Origin: Variovorax atrisoli 110B
GTDB lineage: Bacteria; Pseudomonadota; Gammaproteobacteria; Burkholderiales; Burkholderiaceae_C
Reading direction: 5' to 3'
Assembly (NCBI RefSeq): GCF_000382045.1
Contig: NZ_KB907452.1
Location: forward strand, 533,399-597,398
Length of the DNA stretch: 64,000 bases
Each line of letters starts with the position of its first letter. The first letter of the stretch is position 1. The position numbers and the translations under genes were made by a program. Of this stretch, positions 61,639 through 64,000 are shown piece after piece. The notes beneath the pieces were generated by a model that was not told the origin of the DNA, did not search any database, and saw only the letters and a program-made list of their open reading frames with translations.

Positions 61639-62648
61639 CAATTCCCCGACACGTTCTGCGCGTCGTCGAAGAAGTAGTCCTTCACCGAAGCCGGCTTGTT
61701 CTTGATCGCACCCACGCGGTGCATGAACTCGGCCAGCGGATAGGTGTTCTGCGGCGTGGTCTTGAACTGCACCTCGGGGTTCTTGATGATCTTCAGAAGC
61801 AGGTCGCGATCGAGCTTCGCGTTGCTCACCTTGAGGTAGATGTCGGCCGCCTTCTCAGGATTGGCGGTGACGAACTTTGCCGCCTCGTCGAGCGCATCGA
61901 CGAAGGCCTTGTACGTCTTCGGGTTCTCGCTGCGGAACTTCTCGGTGGCGTAGAGCACCGTCGCCGACGACGGGCCGCCCAGCACCTGGTACGAGTTGAG
62001 CACGATGCGCGCGTTCGGGTTGCCCGCGAGCTCCTGCTCCTGGAACGGTGGATTGCCGAAGTGCGCCGTGATCTCCGTGCCGCCCTTGATGATGGCGGCC
62101 GCTGCATCGGGATGCGGCACCGCCACGCTGATCTTGTCGAGCCTGTTGAATTCCTTGTCGCCCCACAGCTTCGCCGAGGCGAACTGCAGCACGCGCGACT
62201 GCACCGACACGCCCACCGCGGGCAGCGCGATGCGGTCCTTGTCGGTGAAGTCGGCGATCGACTTCACGTTCGGGTTGTTGCTCACGAGGTAGTACGGGAA
62301 GTTGCCCAGCGAGGCCACGCCCTTCACGTTCTGCTTGCCCTTGGTGCGGTCCCACAGCGTGAGCAGCGGCCCCACGCCGGCACCTGCGATCTCGATGTTG
62401 CCCGACAGCAGCGCGTCGTTCACCGCCGAGCCGCCCGAGAGCTTGACCCACTCGACCTTGGCGTCGATGCCCGCGGCCTTCGCATGTTTCTCGATGAGCT
62501 TCTGCTCCTGCGCCACGTTGAGCAGCAGGTAGACGATGCCGAACTGCTCGGCGATGCGGATCTGGCCTTCGGCATGCGCGGAAAGGCTGCCGGCCAGGAG
62601 GCCGAGGCCGGCGAGGAGCGCCGCGGCTTTGCGGGTGAAACGGTTCAT
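61638..62648 (-). CDS. ABC-transporter substrate-binding protein, aliphatic sulfonate/taurine type
   Basis: A 336-residue periplasmic protein with a signal peptide (MNRFTRKAAALLAGLGLLAG, cleavage after AHA near residue 26) and an NMT1/SsuA-like fold: RIAEQFGIVYLLLNVAQEQK, KLSGGSAVNDALLSGNIEIA, GNFPYYLVSNNPNVKSIADF. The ligand is probably a sulfonate, taurine or a similar organosulfur compound, given the TauD-like gene upstream. Its stop overlaps the ATPase start by one base (TGATG, 61636-61640). Confidence 0.88.
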   Translation of the reverse strand: MNRFTRKAAALLAGLGLLAGSLSAHAEGQIRIAEQFGIVYLLLNVAQEQKLIEKHAKAAGIDAKVEWVKLSGGSAVNDALLSGNIEIAGAGVGPLLTLWDRTKGKQNVKGVASLGNFPYYLVSNNPNVKSIADFTDKDRIALPAVGVSVQSRVLQFASAKLWGDKEFNRLDKISVAVPHPDAAAAIIKGGTEITAHFGNPPFQEQELAGNPNARIVLNSYQVLGGPSSATVLYATEKFRSENPKTYKAFVDALDEAAKFVTANPEKAADIYLKVSNAKLDRDLLLKIIKNPEVQFKTTPQNTYPLAEFMHRVGAIKNKPASVKDYFFDDAQNVSGN

Positions 62649-62676
62649 TTTTGTCGGAAGCAGGGAATGGAAAGAA

Positions 62677-63567
62677 TCAGAAAGGCGTGTCGCCGACGAT
62701 CGTGGTGCGGTTGAGGCGCCGGCGCAGGTGGTCGGGCGTGCCGGCTGCCAGGTGCATCAGCGAGCGGTTGTCCCAGAACACCAGGTCGTGCGGCTCCCAC
62801 TTGTGGCGATACACGAACTCGGGCTTCACGCTGTGCGCGAACAGCTCGGCGAGCAGCGCGTCGCTCTCTGCCTGCGGAAGCCCGACGATGCGCGTCGTGA
62901 AGTGCTCGCTGACGAACAGCGCCTTGCGTCCCGTCTCCGGATGCGTGCGCACCACCGGCTGCACGGCAGGCGCGACCTGGTCGATCTGCGCCTGCGAAAG
63001 CTTCGGCCGCCACGGGTTCTTCGCGCGCAGTTCCTCGTACTTCGCGAGATAGCTGTGCTCGGCCTTCAGCGGCAGGATGCGCTGCTGCAGCTCGGGGCTC
63101 AGCGATTCCCATGCGAGATGCTGGTCGGCGAAGAGCGTGTCGCCGCCTTCGCTGGGAAGCTCCTGCGCGTGCAGCAGCGAACCGAGGCTGGGCTTGGGCT
63201 TGTACGAGATGTCGGAGTGCCAGTAGACACCCGCATCGCCGAGGCCGATGGGCTCGCCGTTCTCCTTGATGTTGGAGACGATGAGGATCTCGGGATGGTT
63301 CTTGAGCTGGAACTGGTGCAGGACGTGGATCTCGAGCGGGCCGAAGCGGCGGCTGAAGTCGATGTGCTCCTGCGGGGTGATCTGCTGGTTGCGGAAGACC
63401 AGGACGTGATGGTCGAGATGGGCCTTGTGGATGCGGGCGAAGTCTTCGGTGCCGATGGGCTTCGAGATGTCGAGGCCGAGGATTTCGGCGCCTACGGGGG
63501 CGGGGAAGGGGCGGACTTCGAAGTGCTGCGAGGGGGCGTCTACCTCGCTGGTTAGGGCGGCAGTCAT
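62677..63567 (-). CDS. TauD/TfdA-family 2-oxoglutarate-dependent dioxygenase
   Basis: A 296-residue enzyme that uses 2-oxoglutarate, iron and oxygen to release sulfite from taurine or another sulfonate. The iron-binding HxD is in VYWHSDIS (near residue 115), with the distal histidine and 2-oxoglutarate arginine in SLMHLAAGTPDHLRRRLNRT. It is the first gene of the operon with the binding protein (28 bases downstream), ATPase and permease. TauD proper is 283 residues; related alkylsulfatases and TfdA share these motifs, so the substrate is not certain. Confidence 0.9.
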   Translation of the reverse strand: MTAALTSEVDAPSQHFEVRPFPAPVGAEILGLDISKPIGTEDFARIHKAHLDHHVLVFRNQQITPQEHIDFSRRFGPLEIHVLHQFQLKNHPEILIVSNIKENGEPIGLGDAGVYWHSDISYKPKPSLGSLLHAQELPSEGGDTLFADQHLAWESLSPELQQRILPLKAEHSYLAKYEELRAKNPWRPKLSQAQIDQVAPAVQPVVRTHPETGRKALFVSEHFTTRIVGLPQAESDALLAELFAHSVKPEFVYRHKWEPHDLVFWDNRSLMHLAAGTPDHLRRRLNRTTIVGDTPF

Positions 63568-64000
63568 GCCGGGAATGTAGGGGGCGGGGTTGGGATCGCC
63601 AACGAACTCTTTGTTGCTAGCTTATGACTATGTTTTTGGCGGGACTGGGGCTTGGGCTGGCTCATTGCGTTGGCGCTTGAGTCTTGGTGAGACTCTGAGT
63701 AGTTGCTTGCCACCCGGGGGGCCGCCCGGCGGGTTTTTATCTTGATGAGAAGTTGTTTCGGGTTTGCTTTCCGGGGCCGGGTCTCGGCCCGGCGGCCGAC
63801 CTACTTTTCTTTGCTTCGCCAAAGAAACGTAGGCAAAAGAAAGGCGACCCTGCTGTCTGCGTCCCTCCGCTTCGCTACGGGCAACCTGCGGTGCTCGACG
63901 TAGGAGGGGGTCCGCAGAACTCGCTCCACTGCGTTGCGCTCAGACAGCTGCGGCCCTTGTCCCTCCTACGTCTGCGCTCCTCGGCGCAGCCAGAAGGGAG
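63568..64000. repeat. Intergenic end region with a complex dispersed repeat running off the window
   Basis: About 430 bases without a supported gene. From roughly 63772 the sequence is a compact repeat found widely in Burkholderiales: a hairpin with perfect 8-base arms TTTCTTTG-CTTCGC-CAAAGAAA (63806-63827) inside a near-perfect longer stem, and a perfect 12-base inverted pair GACGTAGGAGGG (63897-63908)/CCCTCCTACGTC (63961-63972). The open frame visible at 63628-63822 on the minus strand is a translated repeat, not a gene. The tauD promoter should lie in 63568-63700. Confidence 0.7.

Noticed and set aside
63628..63822. 64-codon minus-strand frame near the right end
   Set aside because: It is translation of the dispersed repeat (peptides of the AKQRKVGRPPGRDPA type arise from such repeats in many genomes), not a gene.

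Overview
The window is about 70% GC and densely coded. Its gene content points to a betaproteobacterium of the family Comamonadaceae, with Variovorax the closest fit. The indications are the many LysR-type regulators, tctC-era style metabolic islands flanked by divergent regulators, DUF2917 proteins, a DUF6279 lipoprotein, a PutA without its DNA-binding domain, and GC-rich dispersed repeats of the kind common in Burkholderiales. This assignment rests on family recognition and composition only; no database was searched. I found no tRNA, rRNA, CRISPR array, transposase or phage gene.

Region by region. Positions 1-4570 hold a probable non-phosphorylative sugar oxidation cluster: a semialdehyde-type aldehyde dehydrogenase, a LysR regulator, an SDR sugar dehydrogenase and an SMP-30 lactonase, with a repeated operator-like motif in both divergent promoter regions. 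Then come a DAHP synthase, a SUKH-like protein and a hybrid histidine kinase (4639-9033). A minus-strand block at 9046-15874 holds galactose mutarotase, an exported alpha/beta hydrolase and a giant protein of about 1590 residues that joins an alpha-helical barrel-like region, a CapA domain and a MurF-like amide ligase. The hydrolase is translationally coupled to the giant protein. A LysR/EamA/ene-reductase group, a frameshifted CPBP protease gene and an XRE-GNAT-methyltransferase operon joined by 4-base overlaps follow (16064-21967).

Positions 22028-32490 carry an exported hydrolase, PutA, KatG, two AhpD-like proteins, a tautomerase, an SDR lacking its catalytic tyrosine and a LysR regulator. 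Positions 32725-36876 carry glmS and glmU, the amino-sugar branch toward UDP-GlcNAc, flanking an Lrp-type regulator with strong palindromes at its promoter. Next are a DUF6279 lipoprotein, a Crp-type regulator, a BLUF photoreceptor, a DUF2917 protein with a LysR partner, folate, peptidoglycan and tRNA housekeeping genes, and OmpW (36875-47001).

A second hybrid kinase with the same architecture as the first precedes a trehalose operon, otsB-GH15-otsA (49005-53201). A DUF2917/MocR divergent pair, a DUF1877/TM2-TPR pair, a ROK kinase, an IMPase-like phosphatase and a DUF5329 protein follow. The right end is a taurine/sulfonate-type operon (tauD-like dioxygenase, binding protein, ATPase, permease; 59721-63567), then a complex repeat that runs out of the window.

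Two observations stand out. The first is the CapA-MurF megaprotein. The second is a pair of tiny reading frames (51724-51819 and 60587-60715), each bridging two operon genes with an ATGA overlap at both ends. The second of these lies inside a GC-rich palindromic repeat, and the first contains a short related-looking segment. They look like repeat-derived translation relays that preserve coupling after an insertion.
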